From an uncultured Eubacteriales bacterium (GTDB lineage Bacteria; Bacillota; Clostridia; Oscillospirales; Acutalibacteraceae): 64,000 nucleotides of DNA. The translations under genes and the position numbers were made by a program. Of the stretch, positions 49,510 through 59,435 are shown piece by piece; position 1 is the stretch's first letter; each line of letters starts with the position of its first letter. The stretch is taken from positions 91,420 to 155,419 of the forward strand of contig UQEU01000005.1 of NCBI GenBank assembly GCA_900540085.1, read 5' to 3'. The notes under the pieces are model-generated. The model did no database searches. It was not told where the DNA came from and was given only the letters and a program-made list of their open reading frames with translations.

Positions 49510-51500
49510 CTTTTCTTACTGTTTTTCTTGCCATTTTAGCAATTGCTTTAATTTGGTTTATCTGTTGGTTTATGTCAATTAAAATCAACGGGCAATGCCC
49601 TATTTGTGCGCTTAAACAAATATTAATTCCGTCAAAAATAACCATTGACACAACAAACGACGAAAAATACGACAACAATGCGGCTTTAACACCTCCTATG
49701 GGTTGGTCAAGCTGGAATACATTCAGACAGACAATAGATGAAAATCTCATCTACGAAACCGCAAAAGCAATGAAAGACAGCGGACTTGCCGACTGCGGAT
49801 ATACCTACATTAACCTTGATGACTGTTGGCAGAGTTCTCTCAGAGATGCAAACGGTCTTTTGCAAAACGACCTTACAACATTCCCACACGGTATTCCGCA
49901 TCTTGTAAAGAAAATCAACGCTCTCGGTCTTAAAGTAGGCATCTATTCTTCAAACGGAACATACACCTGCGAAGATTTACCTGCAAGTCTCGGTACGGAA
50001 CTTATAGACGCAAAAACTTTTGTAAGCTGGGGCTGCGAACTTTTAAAATACGACTTCTGCCACAATATCAGACTCAGCAGCAACGCACCTCTTATCACTT
50101 CCGTTGCATTTGCAAGAAAAGGCGAAACAGACTTTTTAAAACTTACTGCCGACGACGCTCAACTCAGCGGAATGGCAAAAAAAGTGAAATTTGATAAAGT
50201 ACCCGAAGGTTCATATATTTCAAATTTAAACCACGCAGCCGGTAAAGCAAGTTTTGAATTTACACTTACCGAAAGCGGAAAATATGTCTTGACAATCAAC
50301 TATCACAAAACTCTTAAAGGTCAGACTTGCTATCTTCAGGCAGACATTAACGGAAAAATTATTGAAATAGAGTTTCCGAAAGATGCAAACGCATTTTCTG
50401 CAACTTCCCGTCTTCAACTTATTGTTGAATTAAAACAAGGTCAAAATACAATCACTTTCTTTAATCCTGTTGCTACAAACGCAGACTCGTCATACATTCA
50501 GTACAGACGAATGGGAAATGCGTTAAAACAAGCGTCAAAAGAATGGGCAGAATTTTCAAAGCAACCCGAAAAACCCGTTGTGTTCAGCATCTGTGAATGG
50601 GGTGTTTCTTCGCCATATATGTGGGGCGAAAAAGCAGGAAATCTCTGGCGTACAACCCAAGACATTCTTCCAAATTGGTTTAGTATTTTATACATCTACA
50701 ATAAAACTGTAAAATTGTATAAACACGCTTCTCCGGGTGCTTGGAACGACCCCGATATGCTTGAAGTAGGGAACGGCAAACTTACTTTGGAAGAAAACAA
50801 GTCGCACTTCTCACTTTGGTGTATGATGGCTGCCCCTCTTATTTTAGGCAATGATATAAGAAAATTTGTAGAAAACGGAAAACCTGTTGAAAGTGAAGTT
50901 CTTGATATAGTTAAAAACAAAGAACTCATTGCAATAGACCAAGACGCACTCGGAAAACAGGCTAAAAGGATTAAACACTCACCTTTTGCCGACATTCTCG
51001 CAAAACCGCTTGAAAACGGAGATATTGCACTTTGTTTCTTCAACAAAAAATTAAGCAACGCTAAGTTCACTTTTGAAATTGACACACTCGCAAATGACGA
51101 ATATCTCAATTTCAACAATCAAAACGGCAACTACACAATCAAGGATTTGTGGAGCGGTGAAGTTCAATCAGGAAAAACTATCAACTGTGTTGCTAAAAAA
51201 CACGGCGTTTGCGTTTTCAGAATAAGTCCTTCTGCCGAACAAAATGAAACAGAAGAAATAAAGGCTGAAGAAGAAAAAATCGAAACCGAGATTGAAAAAG
51301 AAATTGAAAAAGATGAACTTTTTGAAAACGGCTCTGCCGCAGCAGAAAATTTAATTTCAGAAATCAAATCGGAAGATGATGCAATAAACCTTGCTGCAAA
51401 AGAAGACGAAAACGAAACAGACGAAAAAATTGCAGAAGAAAGCAAAGAAAACGAAGAAAGTAAAGAAAACGAAGAAAGCGAAGAAAATAAAGAAAACTAA
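49506..51500 (+). CDS. GH27 alpha-galactosidase-like enzyme with inserted beta domain, anchored
   Basis: The 664-residue protein starts with a membrane anchor (residues 2-23). The catalytic barrel begins at TPPMGWSSWNTF, continues with INLDDCW, and has the nucleophile in LKYDFCHN (Asp183). A beta-rich insertion of about 140 residues (190-335; SGKYVLTINYHK, QGQNTITFF) resembling a CBM35/CBM6-like module separates it from CEWGVSSP and the acid/base region GAWNDPDMLEVG (about 412-422). A beta domain and an acidic Glu/Lys-rich tail (about 595-664, with repeated ENEESK units) follow. It should release terminal alpha-galactose. Lysines after the anchor leave the side of the membrane uncertain. Confidence 0.88.
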   Translation: MTFLTVFLAILAIALIWFICWFMSIKINGQCPICALKQILIPSKITIDTTNDEKYDNNAALTPPMGWSSWNTFRQTIDENLIYETAKAMKDSGLADCGYTYINLDDCWQSSLRDANGLLQNDLTTFPHGIPHLVKKINALGLKVGIYSSNGTYTCEDLPASLGTELIDAKTFVSWGCELLKYDFCHNIRLSSNAPLITSVAFARKGETDFLKLTADDAQLSGMAKKVKFDKVPEGSYISNLNHAAGKASFEFTLTESGKYVLTINYHKTLKGQTCYLQADINGKIIEIEFPKDANAFSATSRLQLIVELKQGQNTITFFNPVATNADSSYIQYRRMGNALKQASKEWAEFSKQPEKPVVFSICEWGVSSPYMWGEKAGNLWRTTQDILPNWFSILYIYNKTVKLYKHASPGAWNDPDMLEVGNGKLTLEENKSHFSLWCMMAAPLILGNDIRKFVENGKPVESEVLDIVKNKELIAIDQDALGKQAKRIKHSPFADILAKPLENGDIALCFFNKKLSNAKFTFEIDTLANDEYLNFNNQNGNYTIKDLWSGEVQSGKTINCVAKKHGVCVFRISPSAEQNETEEIKAEEEKIETEIEKEIEKDELFENGSAAAENLISEIKSEDDAINLAAKEDENETDEKIAEESKENEESKENEESEENKEN

Positions 51501-51524
51501 AATAAAAGATAATAAGCAATAAAA

Positions 51525-51560
51525 AAACAACGCTTCGACTAAAACCGAAGCGTTGTTTTT
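51525..51560 (+). terminator. Terminator after the GH27 gene
   Basis: The arms 51525-51538 and 51547-51560 form a 14-bp stem with an eight-base loop, flanked by A and T runs. Confidence 0.92.
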
Positions 51561-51611
51561 TGTGACTAAAGTTAAATTACTATAAATAACGATACATTTT
51601 ATTGAACTTGT

Positions 51612-51821
51612 TTATTGTTTAAAATATATTGTCTGATTATAATTTACTATACTATGCAATTCATCTTTACCTATATTTGTATAAATTGGAATTCCTGTAT
51701 CTTTTAGATAATGTTTAACATCTTCCTCATTGTATTTATTTCTGCCGATTATTACTGAATTTACCATTATCGCTAAAACAACAATAACAGTAACGCCTAC
51801 CATACTTTTTTTTACTTTCAT
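51612..51821 (-). CDS. Small membrane-anchored protein of unknown function
   Basis: This 69-residue frame begins with an ATG eight bases after AAAGGTG and has one N-terminal membrane segment (about residues 7-25) followed by a soluble stretch of 43 residues. No family is recognised. It lies 13 bases after the remnant at 51835-52005 and may once have belonged to the same operon, for instance as a partner protein of a secreted peptide. There is no clear terminator directly behind it, apart from the GH27 hairpin at 51525-51560. Confidence 0.55.
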   Translation of the reverse strand: MKVKKSMVGVTVIVVLAIMVNSVIIGRNKYNEEDVKHYLKDTGIPIYTNIGKDELHSIVNYNQTIYFKQ

Positions 51822-51834
51822 AAATTACACCTTT

Positions 51835-52005
51835 CTATCCGCCCCAAGAAAATGAGATAACTAATACATAAATATCTGTGTAGGAGTCAACTTTGCTTTT
51901 TAGCGAAGATGTTTTACCATCTTGTTTAGAGGTATGTGCATAATACGCTATATCCTTTTTATTATCGGTATATGAAATAACACCATTGATTTCCGAATGC
52001 CACAC
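51835..52005 (-). pseudogene. C-terminal remnant of a secreted protein, possibly bacteriocin-like
   Basis: The frame of up to 56 codons can begin only at a GTG with no ribosome site, directly after an in-frame stop and the preceding terminator. It reads HSEINGVISYTDNKKD, YYAHTSKQDGK and ends SFSWGG. The spacing of aromatic, His-Ser and Gly residues faintly recalls lactococcin 972-like peptides, but the similarity is too weak to name it. It looks like the 3' end of a lost gene. Confidence 0.35.
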
Positions 52006-52030
52006 GCCTTAAATACAATGATACTTTAAT

Positions 52031-52058
52031 AAAAAAAGCCCGTGCCTTGAGACACGGG
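52031..52058 (-). terminator. Terminator after the TM2 gene
   Basis: CCCGTG (52039-52044) and CACGGG (52053-52058) pair around eight bases, followed in the minus direction by CTTTTTTT. It lies about 70 bases after the stop codon. Confidence 0.85.
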
Positions 52059-52130
52059 TTAGTATCAATGACTTTTAGCCTTTGTTAAAACACCCGTTTA
52101 ACAGGTGACTATGATTTAAATAAATTTAAA

Positions 52131-52574
52131 TCAATTAAAAGTATCTTTGAGATTGTAGCCATTGGCGTCTGTTCTTACTTTTGTTAAAATATTTACCAAA
52201 TCGACCAAAGCCCAAACTGAAGAAATGATAGGTCCTACAAGAACTATAACTCCCACCGTTGACAAAAGAAGCTGTGAAATTGCCTTTTCACGATTTCCCA
52301 AATAGAAATTATGAATACCGAGATTTCCGACAAGCAAAGCAAGAATAGCCGCTACATATCTGTTTTTCGGTATATATCCTTCAGGATACTTTGACGGGTC
52401 AAAACTTGAAGACGGAGTATAGTGATACTGCTGTTCTGTGTAAAACTGTTGTTGAGGAGGTTCATAGTATGAAGCGTTGCTTCCGTTATTTACATAGTTT
52501 GCATTGTTTTCGTTATTCATACAAGAACAGACTTCACCGTCTTTAAGCGGTCTTCCGCAATTTGAACAAAACAT
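52131..52574 (-). CDS. TM2-domain protein with zinc ribbon
   Basis: The 147-residue protein has an N-terminal zinc ribbon (CSNCGRPLKDGEVCSC), a low-complexity Asn/Gln/Tyr linker, and a C-terminal TM2 domain with two membrane segments and the GNLGIHNFYLGNREKAI motif. Its function is unknown; TM2 proteins are small membrane proteins of many bacteria. The frame opens three codons earlier at a GTG, but AAAAGGTG lies there as ribosome site, so the ATG at 52574 is used. It stands alone with its own terminator. Confidence 0.85.
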   Translation of the reverse strand: MFCSNCGRPLKDGEVCSCMNNENNANYVNNGSNASYYEPPQQQFYTEQQYHYTPSSSFDPSKYPEGYIPKNRYVAAILALLVGNLGIHNFYLGNREKAISQLLLSTVGVIVLVGPIISSVWALVDLVNILTKVRTDANGYNLKDTFN

Positions 52575-52761
52575 TATTTTCACCTTTTCAAATAGTTTTA
52601 AATATAACTGAATATAACAATATAAATATTATAACAACTGTCGTTGCTTGTCAATAATTGAAATATTTATTTACATTTCGTTTAAAATAAATACAAAATT
52701 TATACTGATTTTATCTTTTTACAAATGCCTATAACTTTACAAACACAAAATATTTAACAGA

Positions 52762-52790
52762 TTGAATTATTTTTAAATACGGTATATAAT
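52762..52790 (+). promoter_or_regulatory. Promoter of uxaC-kdgK-eda
   Basis: TTGAAT (52762-52767) and a perfect TATAAT (52785-52790) are 17 bases apart, 42 bases before the uxaC ATG. No operator repeat was recognised. Confidence 0.65.
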
Positions 52791-52832
52791 AAAAATATAC
52801 AACAAAAATATAATGCGAAAGTTGAATTTGCT

Positions 52833-54254
52833 ATGACTGATTTTATCGGAAAAGATTTTTTACTTGAAACAAACACGGCAAAAGTACTTTTTCACGATAT
52901 AGCCGAAAATATGCCTATTTGCGACTATCATTGTCATTTAAGTGCAAAAGACATATACTGCAACATTGCTCCCGAAAATATTTCTGAACTTTGGTTTTCT
53001 CATGACCACTACAAATGGCGTGCCATGAGAAGCTGCGGTGCCGATGAATATTATTGTACAGGCAATGCCGACGATGAAGAAAAGTTTTTAATGTTTGCAA
53101 AAACAATTCAATACGCAATCGGAAATCCTCTGTATCATTGGGCTCATCTCGAATTGCAAAAATATTTTGATATATACACACCAATAAATTCTTCTACTGC
53201 AAAAGAGATATATGATGAAGCAAACTCAAAAATCAAAAACGGCGACTTCAGACCTCAAACTTTGATAAAAAAATCAAATGTTAAAGTCATCTGTACAATG
53301 GACGACCCTACCGACAGTTTGATGTTTCACACGCTTATTAAAAATGATTTGGACGACTTTGACTGCAAAGTTTTGCCGACTTTTCGTCCTGACAACATTT
53401 TGGAACCCACCCTGCCCGATTTTCCGAAATATATTAAAAGACTTGCAAAAACTGCAAAAACGAAAATAAATTCAATATCCGACCTTATTAACGCAACAAA
53501 AGTACGAATGAAATTTTTTAATTCAATCGGTTGCAAAATTTCAGACCACTCTTTCGGATATATTCCCCTTGTTGAGCCTTTTGACAGCGAAAAAGATGAA
53601 TACACTCACACAAATATCATTTTTGAAAAGGCATTAAACGGAAATAAAATCACAGAAAAAGAAGCAGGAAGATATAAATTATATATTTTCAAAGAACTTG
53701 CAAAAATGTACAAAGAACTTGACTGGACTATGGAAATTCACATAGGTGCGTTGAGAAACAACAACTCAAGAATTCTTGCTCAAATAGGCAAAGATACGGG
53801 ATTTGACTCGATAGATGACAAGGAGGTGGCAAAACCGCTTTCTGTTTTGCTTGACAGCCTTGAAAAAACAAAATCGCTTCCGAAAACCGTTTTGTTCAAT
53901 CTGAACGACAAGGACAACTGTGTCATAGCGTCAATGCTCGGCAATTTTCAATCCCCCGAAGTTGAAAGTAAAATTCAATACGGCCCTGCATGGTGGTTTT
54001 TGGACACGATAGACGGTATGACAAATCAAATCAAAACACTTGCCAACTACGGTATTCTCGGTAAATTTATCGGAATGGAAACCGACTCACGCTCATTTAC
54101 TTCTTACGCCCGTCACGACTATTTTCGTCGTGTTTTATGCAACATTATCGGAAATTGGGTTGAAAACGGACTTTTTGAAAACAACAAGGATTTACTGAAA
54201 GAAATTGTTGAAGGAATTTGTTATAAAAATGCCATAAAATATTTTAATTTTTAA
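52833..54254 (+). CDS. uxaC: Glucuronate/galacturonate isomerase
   Basis: UxaC converts D-glucuronate to D-fructuronate and D-galacturonate to D-tagaturonate, the first step of uronate breakdown. The 473-residue protein shows the metal-site motif CDYHCHLSAKDI near the start, WMEIH-type ligands in DWTMEIHIGALRNNN, and the C-terminal GMETDSRSFTSYARHDYFRR region of the family. It has a weak ribosome site. It leads an operon with kdgK and eda, spaced 30 and 10 bases. The reductase and dehydratase for the middle steps are not in the window. Confidence 0.94.
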   Translation: MTDFIGKDFLLETNTAKVLFHDIAENMPICDYHCHLSAKDIYCNIAPENISELWFSHDHYKWRAMRSCGADEYYCTGNADDEEKFLMFAKTIQYAIGNPLYHWAHLELQKYFDIYTPINSSTAKEIYDEANSKIKNGDFRPQTLIKKSNVKVICTMDDPTDSLMFHTLIKNDLDDFDCKVLPTFRPDNILEPTLPDFPKYIKRLAKTAKTKINSISDLINATKVRMKFFNSIGCKISDHSFGYIPLVEPFDSEKDEYTHTNIIFEKALNGNKITEKEAGRYKLYIFKELAKMYKELDWTMEIHIGALRNNNSRILAQIGKDTGFDSIDDKEVAKPLSVLLDSLEKTKSLPKTVLFNLNDKDNCVIASMLGNFQSPEVESKIQYGPAWWFLDTIDGMTNQIKTLANYGILGKFIGMETDSRSFTSYARHDYFRRVLCNIIGNWVENGLFENNKDLLKEIVEGICYKNAIKYFNF

Positions 54255-54284
54255 ATATTTTACTGAATAAATAAGGAGATTGCC

Positions 54285-55382
54285 ATGTTACTTGAACTGA
54301 AACCAAAGGAAAAATGTATGTTCGACGAAATCTCACTCGGAGAAATTATGCTCAGACTTGACCCGGGTGACAGCCGTATTAAAACAGCCCGTCAATTTCG
54401 TGCTTGGGAAGGCGGCGGCGAATACAATGTTGCTCGTGGACTTCGTCGTTGTTTTAATATGAAAACTTCCGTTGTCACGGCGTTTGCAGAAAATGAAATA
54501 GGATACCTGCTTGAAGACTTCGTATTGCAGGGTGGCGTTGACACATCGCTCATCAAATGGGTAAAATACGACGGAATAGGCAGGACAGTAAGAAACGGTA
54601 TCAATTTCACCGAAAGAGGTTACGGTATCAGAGGTGCGATCGGCACTTCTGACAGAGGGAACACCGCCGCTTCAAAACTCAAACCCGGAGATATTGACTG
54701 GGACTATATTTTCGGCACTCTCGGCGTTCGCTGGTTCCACACAGGCGGTATCTATGCTGCCCTTTCCGAAAGTTCGGCAGAAGTTGTTATTGAAGCAGTA
54801 AAAACTGCTAAAAAATACGGCACTGTTGTGTCCTACGATCTCAACTATCGACCGTCTTTATGGAAAGATATCGGCGGTCAGAAAAAAGCCATAGAAGTCA
54901 ATACGGAAATCGCAAAATATATTGATGTAATGATAGGAAACGAAGAAGATTTTACTGCTGCACTCGGTTTTGAAGTTGAGGGAAATGATGCTGAACTTAA
55001 GGAACTCAATATGGACGGCTATTTCAAAATGATTGAAAAAGTAACCGAAAAATATCCGAACTTCAAAGTGATTGCCACAACATTGAGAACCGTAAAAACG
55101 GCTACCGTCAACGATTGGAAAGCAATTTGCTGGGCAGATGGAAAAATCTATTCATCAATAGAATTTCCAAATCTTGAAATATTCGACCGTGTCGGAGGCG
55201 GAGACAGTTTTGCTTCAGGCTTGATTTACGGCCTGATGACATATGACGACCCGCAAAAAGCAGTAAACTACGGTGTTGCTCACGGTGCGCTTGCAATGAC
55301 TACACCCGGTGACACATCTATGGCATCATTAAAAGAAGTTGAAACAAAAATCAACGGCGGTTCTGCCCGTGTTCAAAGATAA
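54285..55382 (+). CDS. kdgK: 2-keto-3-deoxygluconate kinase (PfkB family)
   Basis: The kinase phosphorylates 2-keto-3-deoxygluconate to KDPG. The 365-residue protein has the PfkB N-terminal sugar site (RAWEGGGEYNVARGLRR) and the C-terminal signature with the catalytic Asp in DRVGGGDSFASGLIYG. The function is supported by its position between uxaC and eda; by sequence alone another sugar substrate is possible. The ATG follows AAGGAGATTGCC. Confidence 0.9.
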   Translation: MLLELKPKEKCMFDEISLGEIMLRLDPGDSRIKTARQFRAWEGGGEYNVARGLRRCFNMKTSVVTAFAENEIGYLLEDFVLQGGVDTSLIKWVKYDGIGRTVRNGINFTERGYGIRGAIGTSDRGNTAASKLKPGDIDWDYIFGTLGVRWFHTGGIYAALSESSAEVVIEAVKTAKKYGTVVSYDLNYRPSLWKDIGGQKKAIEVNTEIAKYIDVMIGNEEDFTAALGFEVEGNDAELKELNMDGYFKMIEKVTEKYPNFKVIATTLRTVKTATVNDWKAICWADGKIYSSIEFPNLEIFDRVGGGDSFASGLIYGLMTYDDPQKAVNYGVAHGALAMTTPGDTSMASLKEVETKINGGSARVQR

Positions 55383-55392
55383 GGAGAAAAAA

Positions 55393-56052
55393 ATGGCAAA
55401 TAAAACAGAAACTCTCTCAAAAATTCAAAACTGCGGTATTGTAGCCGTTGTAAGAGCAGAAAGCGTAGATATGGCTGAAAGAATAACAGATGCCTGCATT
55501 GAGGGCGGAGTAGCGGCTATTGAATTGACATTTACCGTACCCCACGCCGAAAAACTTATAGAGGCTATGTGCAACAAATATACAAACGAAGAAATCATCA
55601 TCGGTGCAGGCACTGTTATGGATGAAACAACGGCAAGAATTGCCATACTTTCAGGCGCTCAATACATTGTTTCCCCATATTTTGACTCTGCAACCGTAAA
55701 ATGCTGTAACAGATACGGCATTGCATCAATGCCGGGAATATTCACGCCTACTGAAGCCGTAGCTGCTATGGAGTGCGGTGCAGATGTCTTAAAGGTATTT
55801 CCCGGAGACATTGCTACTCCTGCATTTATCAAAGACCTTCACGGTCCTGTTCCAAATGCAATGCTTATGCCGTCAGGCGGCGTAGATGTCAACAATGTCA
55901 AAGAATGGATTAAAGCCGGTGCAGTTGCAGTCGGTGCAGGTTCATCACTCATAGCAGGTGCAAAAACAGGCGACTATAAAAAAATTACGGAAACGGGAAA
56001 AATCTTTGTTCAAAAAATAAAAGAAGCCCGTGAAGAAACGAAATTAAAATAA
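55393..56052 (+). CDS. eda: 2-keto-3-deoxy-6-phosphogluconate aldolase
   Basis: Eda splits KDPG into pyruvate and glyceraldehyde 3-phosphate, the last step of the pathway. The 219-residue protein has the Schiff-base region around DVLKVFPGDIATPAFIKDL (the Lys after VL) and the IIGAGTVMDETTA stretch typical of the family; 4-hydroxy-2-oxoglutarate cleavage is also usual. The frame extends upstream to 55339, but AAGGAG lies just before the ATG at 55393. It is the last gene of the uronate operon and is followed by a terminator. Confidence 0.93.
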   Translation: MANKTETLSKIQNCGIVAVVRAESVDMAERITDACIEGGVAAIELTFTVPHAEKLIEAMCNKYTNEEIIIGAGTVMDETTARIAILSGAQYIVSPYFDSATVKCCNRYGIASMPGIFTPTEAVAAMECGADVLKVFPGDIATPAFIKDLHGPVPNAMLMPSGGVDVNNVKEWIKAGAVAVGAGSSLIAGAKTGDYKKITETGKIFVQKIKEAREETKLK

Positions 56053-56107
56053 TTTTAATTTTCAAAATCAATCACATTTTTAAATATTTATCGCACTGAT
56101 AAAGAAC

Positions 56108-56154
56108 AAAACCACTGACATCTCAAAATAGAGATTTCAGTGGTTTTGTTTTTT
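56108..56154. terminator. Bidirectional terminator between eda and ilvC
   Basis: The outer arms 56108-56118 and 56137-56147 (AAAACCACTGA type) and an inner ATCTC/GAGAT stem form one long hairpin. T-rich tails follow on both strands, so it can end eda and ilvC transcripts. Confidence 0.88.
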
Positions 56155-56174
56155 AAAATATTTCTTTATTAAAA

Positions 56175-57206
<1,032 letters not shown>

Positions 57207-57242
57207 TCATTATATTTTAGCCATTTTCAAAACTATATTTCC

Positions 57243-57271
57243 ATTTTATTATCTTAACTTTGTCTTGTCAA
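57243..57271 (-). promoter_or_regulatory. Promoter of ilvC
   Basis: On the minus strand a perfect TTGACA (57271-57266) and TAAAAT (57248-57243) are 17 bases apart, about 50 bases before the ilvC start. Confidence 0.7.
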
Positions 57272-57380
57272 GTCAATTTCATTATATTTAAGCGATATAT
57301 TTCAATTTTTCTCTTGTAAATCATATATAAATAGTTTAATATTAAAATATATACAATATTTTTACTCGGTGAAGATTACA

Positions 57381-58601
57381 ATGACAAACTTAAAAAAATT
57401 TTCTTTATTGGCAGACTCTCTTTGTATTTATGATTTTTCGGATGACGCTGTTTTCAACTCCTTCAATAAGTTGTTGAAAACAAAAGACGAAATTAATTTA
57501 ATTTCAAATTACAGAGATTTTTACAGGACTCTGCCTAAAGAAAAATCTTTCAAAAAATACCTTTACGACGCCATTTTAACAAATGAAAACAATTTTACAA
57601 AACACGCCGTTTTTCGTGATGCTGAAATTGACGACGAACTTAAAAATGCCGCACAAGAAGATTTAAAAAAACTTTCTTTGCTCAGTACATTTTGTACAAA
57701 CGACATTTATTTTGAAGTTTTCGACAGCGATATAAAAGAAATACTTTGCTCAATGCCGAAAATAAAGTCCGACAAAACAAACCCGAATTGGAACGAAAAA
57801 ACGGACGAAATAGTTGAATACACAAGAAAAAACGGCTACGGAATATTCACAAAAAGCAAAGCATTCAGTTGGAGAAACAAAGAACTTTGCCCCATTCTGT
57901 CTTTTGACAGAACAAAACTTTCAGATTTGAAAAATTATGAAATTCAAAGAAAAAAAGTAACGGACAACACAGAAAGCTTTGTTGACGGATATCCTGCAAA
58001 CAATGTTTTACTGTATGGCGACAGAGGTACGGGTAAAAGTTCTACCGTTCACGCAGTTTTAAACGAGTATGCAGACAGAGGACTTCGTATGATAGAACTT
58101 TCAAAAAAATCTATCCCCGAACTCCCTGTTTTACTTGAAAAACTCAACGACTGCCCTCTTAAATTTATCATATTTATTGATGACCTGTCTTTTGACAGCG
58201 ATGACGACAGTTTTGCCGAACTCAAAGCGGCACTTGAAGGCTCACTTTCGGCAAAACAAAGCAACACACTTATTTACGCAACATCAAACAGACGCCACCT
58301 TGTAAAAGAAACATTTTCTTCCCGTGACGGCGACGAAGTACACCGTGCCGACACAATTCAGGAGCAGATGAGTCTGTCGGACAGATTTGGACTTACAGTC
58401 ACATTTACAAATCCCGACAAAAAGAACTATCTCGAAATCATTGACAAACTTGCATTTGACAGAGGTCTTGAAATTGAACAGGAAAAACTTCATCAAAAAG
58501 CAGAACAATGGGCACTTGCAAAAGGCGGACGAAATCCGAGATGTGCAAAACAATTTATCAACTATGTTGAAAGCTGCGAAAAACGCAGTAAATCGTGGTA
58601 A
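57381..58601 (+). CDS. AAA-type ATPase of the DUF815 family
   Basis: The 406-residue protein has an N-terminal helical region of about 190 residues and an ATPase domain with Walker A LYGDRGTGKSS (about 211-221), Walker B FIIFIDDLSF (about 263-272) and a sensor-like ATSNRRHL. DUF815 proteins are widespread in Firmicutes and have no firm function; their domain resembles DnaA and other initiator-type AAA proteins. The frame opens at 57369, but GGTGA lies there as ribosome site for the ATG at 57381. It stands between divergent ilvC and the two-component operon. Confidence 0.85.
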   Translation: MTNLKKFSLLADSLCIYDFSDDAVFNSFNKLLKTKDEINLISNYRDFYRTLPKEKSFKKYLYDAILTNENNFTKHAVFRDAEIDDELKNAAQEDLKKLSLLSTFCTNDIYFEVFDSDIKEILCSMPKIKSDKTNPNWNEKTDEIVEYTRKNGYGIFTKSKAFSWRNKELCPILSFDRTKLSDLKNYEIQRKKVTDNTESFVDGYPANNVLLYGDRGTGKSSTVHAVLNEYADRGLRMIELSKKSIPELPVLLEKLNDCPLKFIIFIDDLSFDSDDDSFAELKAALEGSLSAKQSNTLIYATSNRRHLVKETFSSRDGDEVHRADTIQEQMSLSDRFGLTVTFTNPDKKNYLEIIDKLAFDRGLEIEQEKLHQKAEQWALAKGGRNPRCAKQFINYVESCEKRSKSW

Positions 58602-58730
58602 GAATAGTAAAAAAATATTTATAGCGTGTTCACAATTTTAAAAAAATGTTTACTGCGTCATAAAATTATGAACAAACTATACTGATATTATCGAATAGAA
58701 GTAAAAAATCAAACTGAAAAGGAGTACACT

Positions 58731-59429
58731 ATGAACAACAGTAAAATTATGGTTGTAGATGACGACCAAAACATTTGCGAATTACTCAAAATCTATCTTG
58801 AAAACGAAGGCTGTACGGTTTTTGTTGCAAACGACGGTCAATCGGCAGTTGCAATGGCTGAAGCAAAATCTCCCGATTTAATTTTGCTTGATATTATGCT
58901 TCCGAAAATGGACGGTTGGCAGGTTTGCAGAGAAATCAGAAAAACTTCAAATGTCCCGATTATTATGCTTACGGCAAAGGGCGAAACTTTTGACAAAGTT
59001 CTCGGTCTTGAACTCGGTGCAGACGATTATGTCGTAAAACCGTTTGACACAAAAGAAGTTATGGCTCGTGTAAAGGCAGTTTTAAGAAGAACAAACGGCG
59101 AATCGGAAAACACTTCAAAAGAAAAGAAAGTCGTTGTTTATGATAAACTTGAAATCAATATCACAAACTATGAACTCATCGTTGACGGCGTTCAAATCGA
59201 CACACCGCCTAAAGAACTCGAACTCATATATCACTTTGCTTCTAACCCAAACAGAGTTTTCACAAGAGATCAACTTCTTGATGAAGTTTGGGGCTTTGAC
59301 TACTACGGTGATTCAAGAACAGTCGATGTTCATGTTAAAAGACTTCGTGAAAAACTTGAGGGCGTTTCAGAAAAATGGGCTTTAAAAACCGTTTGGGGCG
59401 TCGGATACAAATTTGAAACAAAGGATTAA
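58731..59429 (+). CDS. OmpR-family response regulator
   Basis: The 232-residue protein has a receiver domain with the phosphoacceptor Asp54 in LILLDIMLPKMDGW, acidic residues near 11-12 and a conserved Lys in DDYVVKPFD, then a winged-helix DNA-binding domain ending VWGVGYKFE. AAAAGGAG precedes the ATG. The sensor kinase starts six bases after its stop, and an HtrA protease gene follows. The layout resembles regulators of envelope stress, but the signal is unknown. Confidence 0.94.
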   Translation: MNNSKIMVVDDDQNICELLKIYLENEGCTVFVANDGQSAVAMAEAKSPDLILLDIMLPKMDGWQVCREIRKTSNVPIIMLTAKGETFDKVLGLELGADDYVVKPFDTKEVMARVKAVLRRTNGESENTSKEKKVVVYDKLEINITNYELIVDGVQIDTPPKELELIYHFASNPNRVFTRDQLLDEVWGFDYYGDSRTVDVHVKRLREKLEGVSEKWALKTVWGVGYKFETKD

Positions 59430-59435
59430 TCTTCG

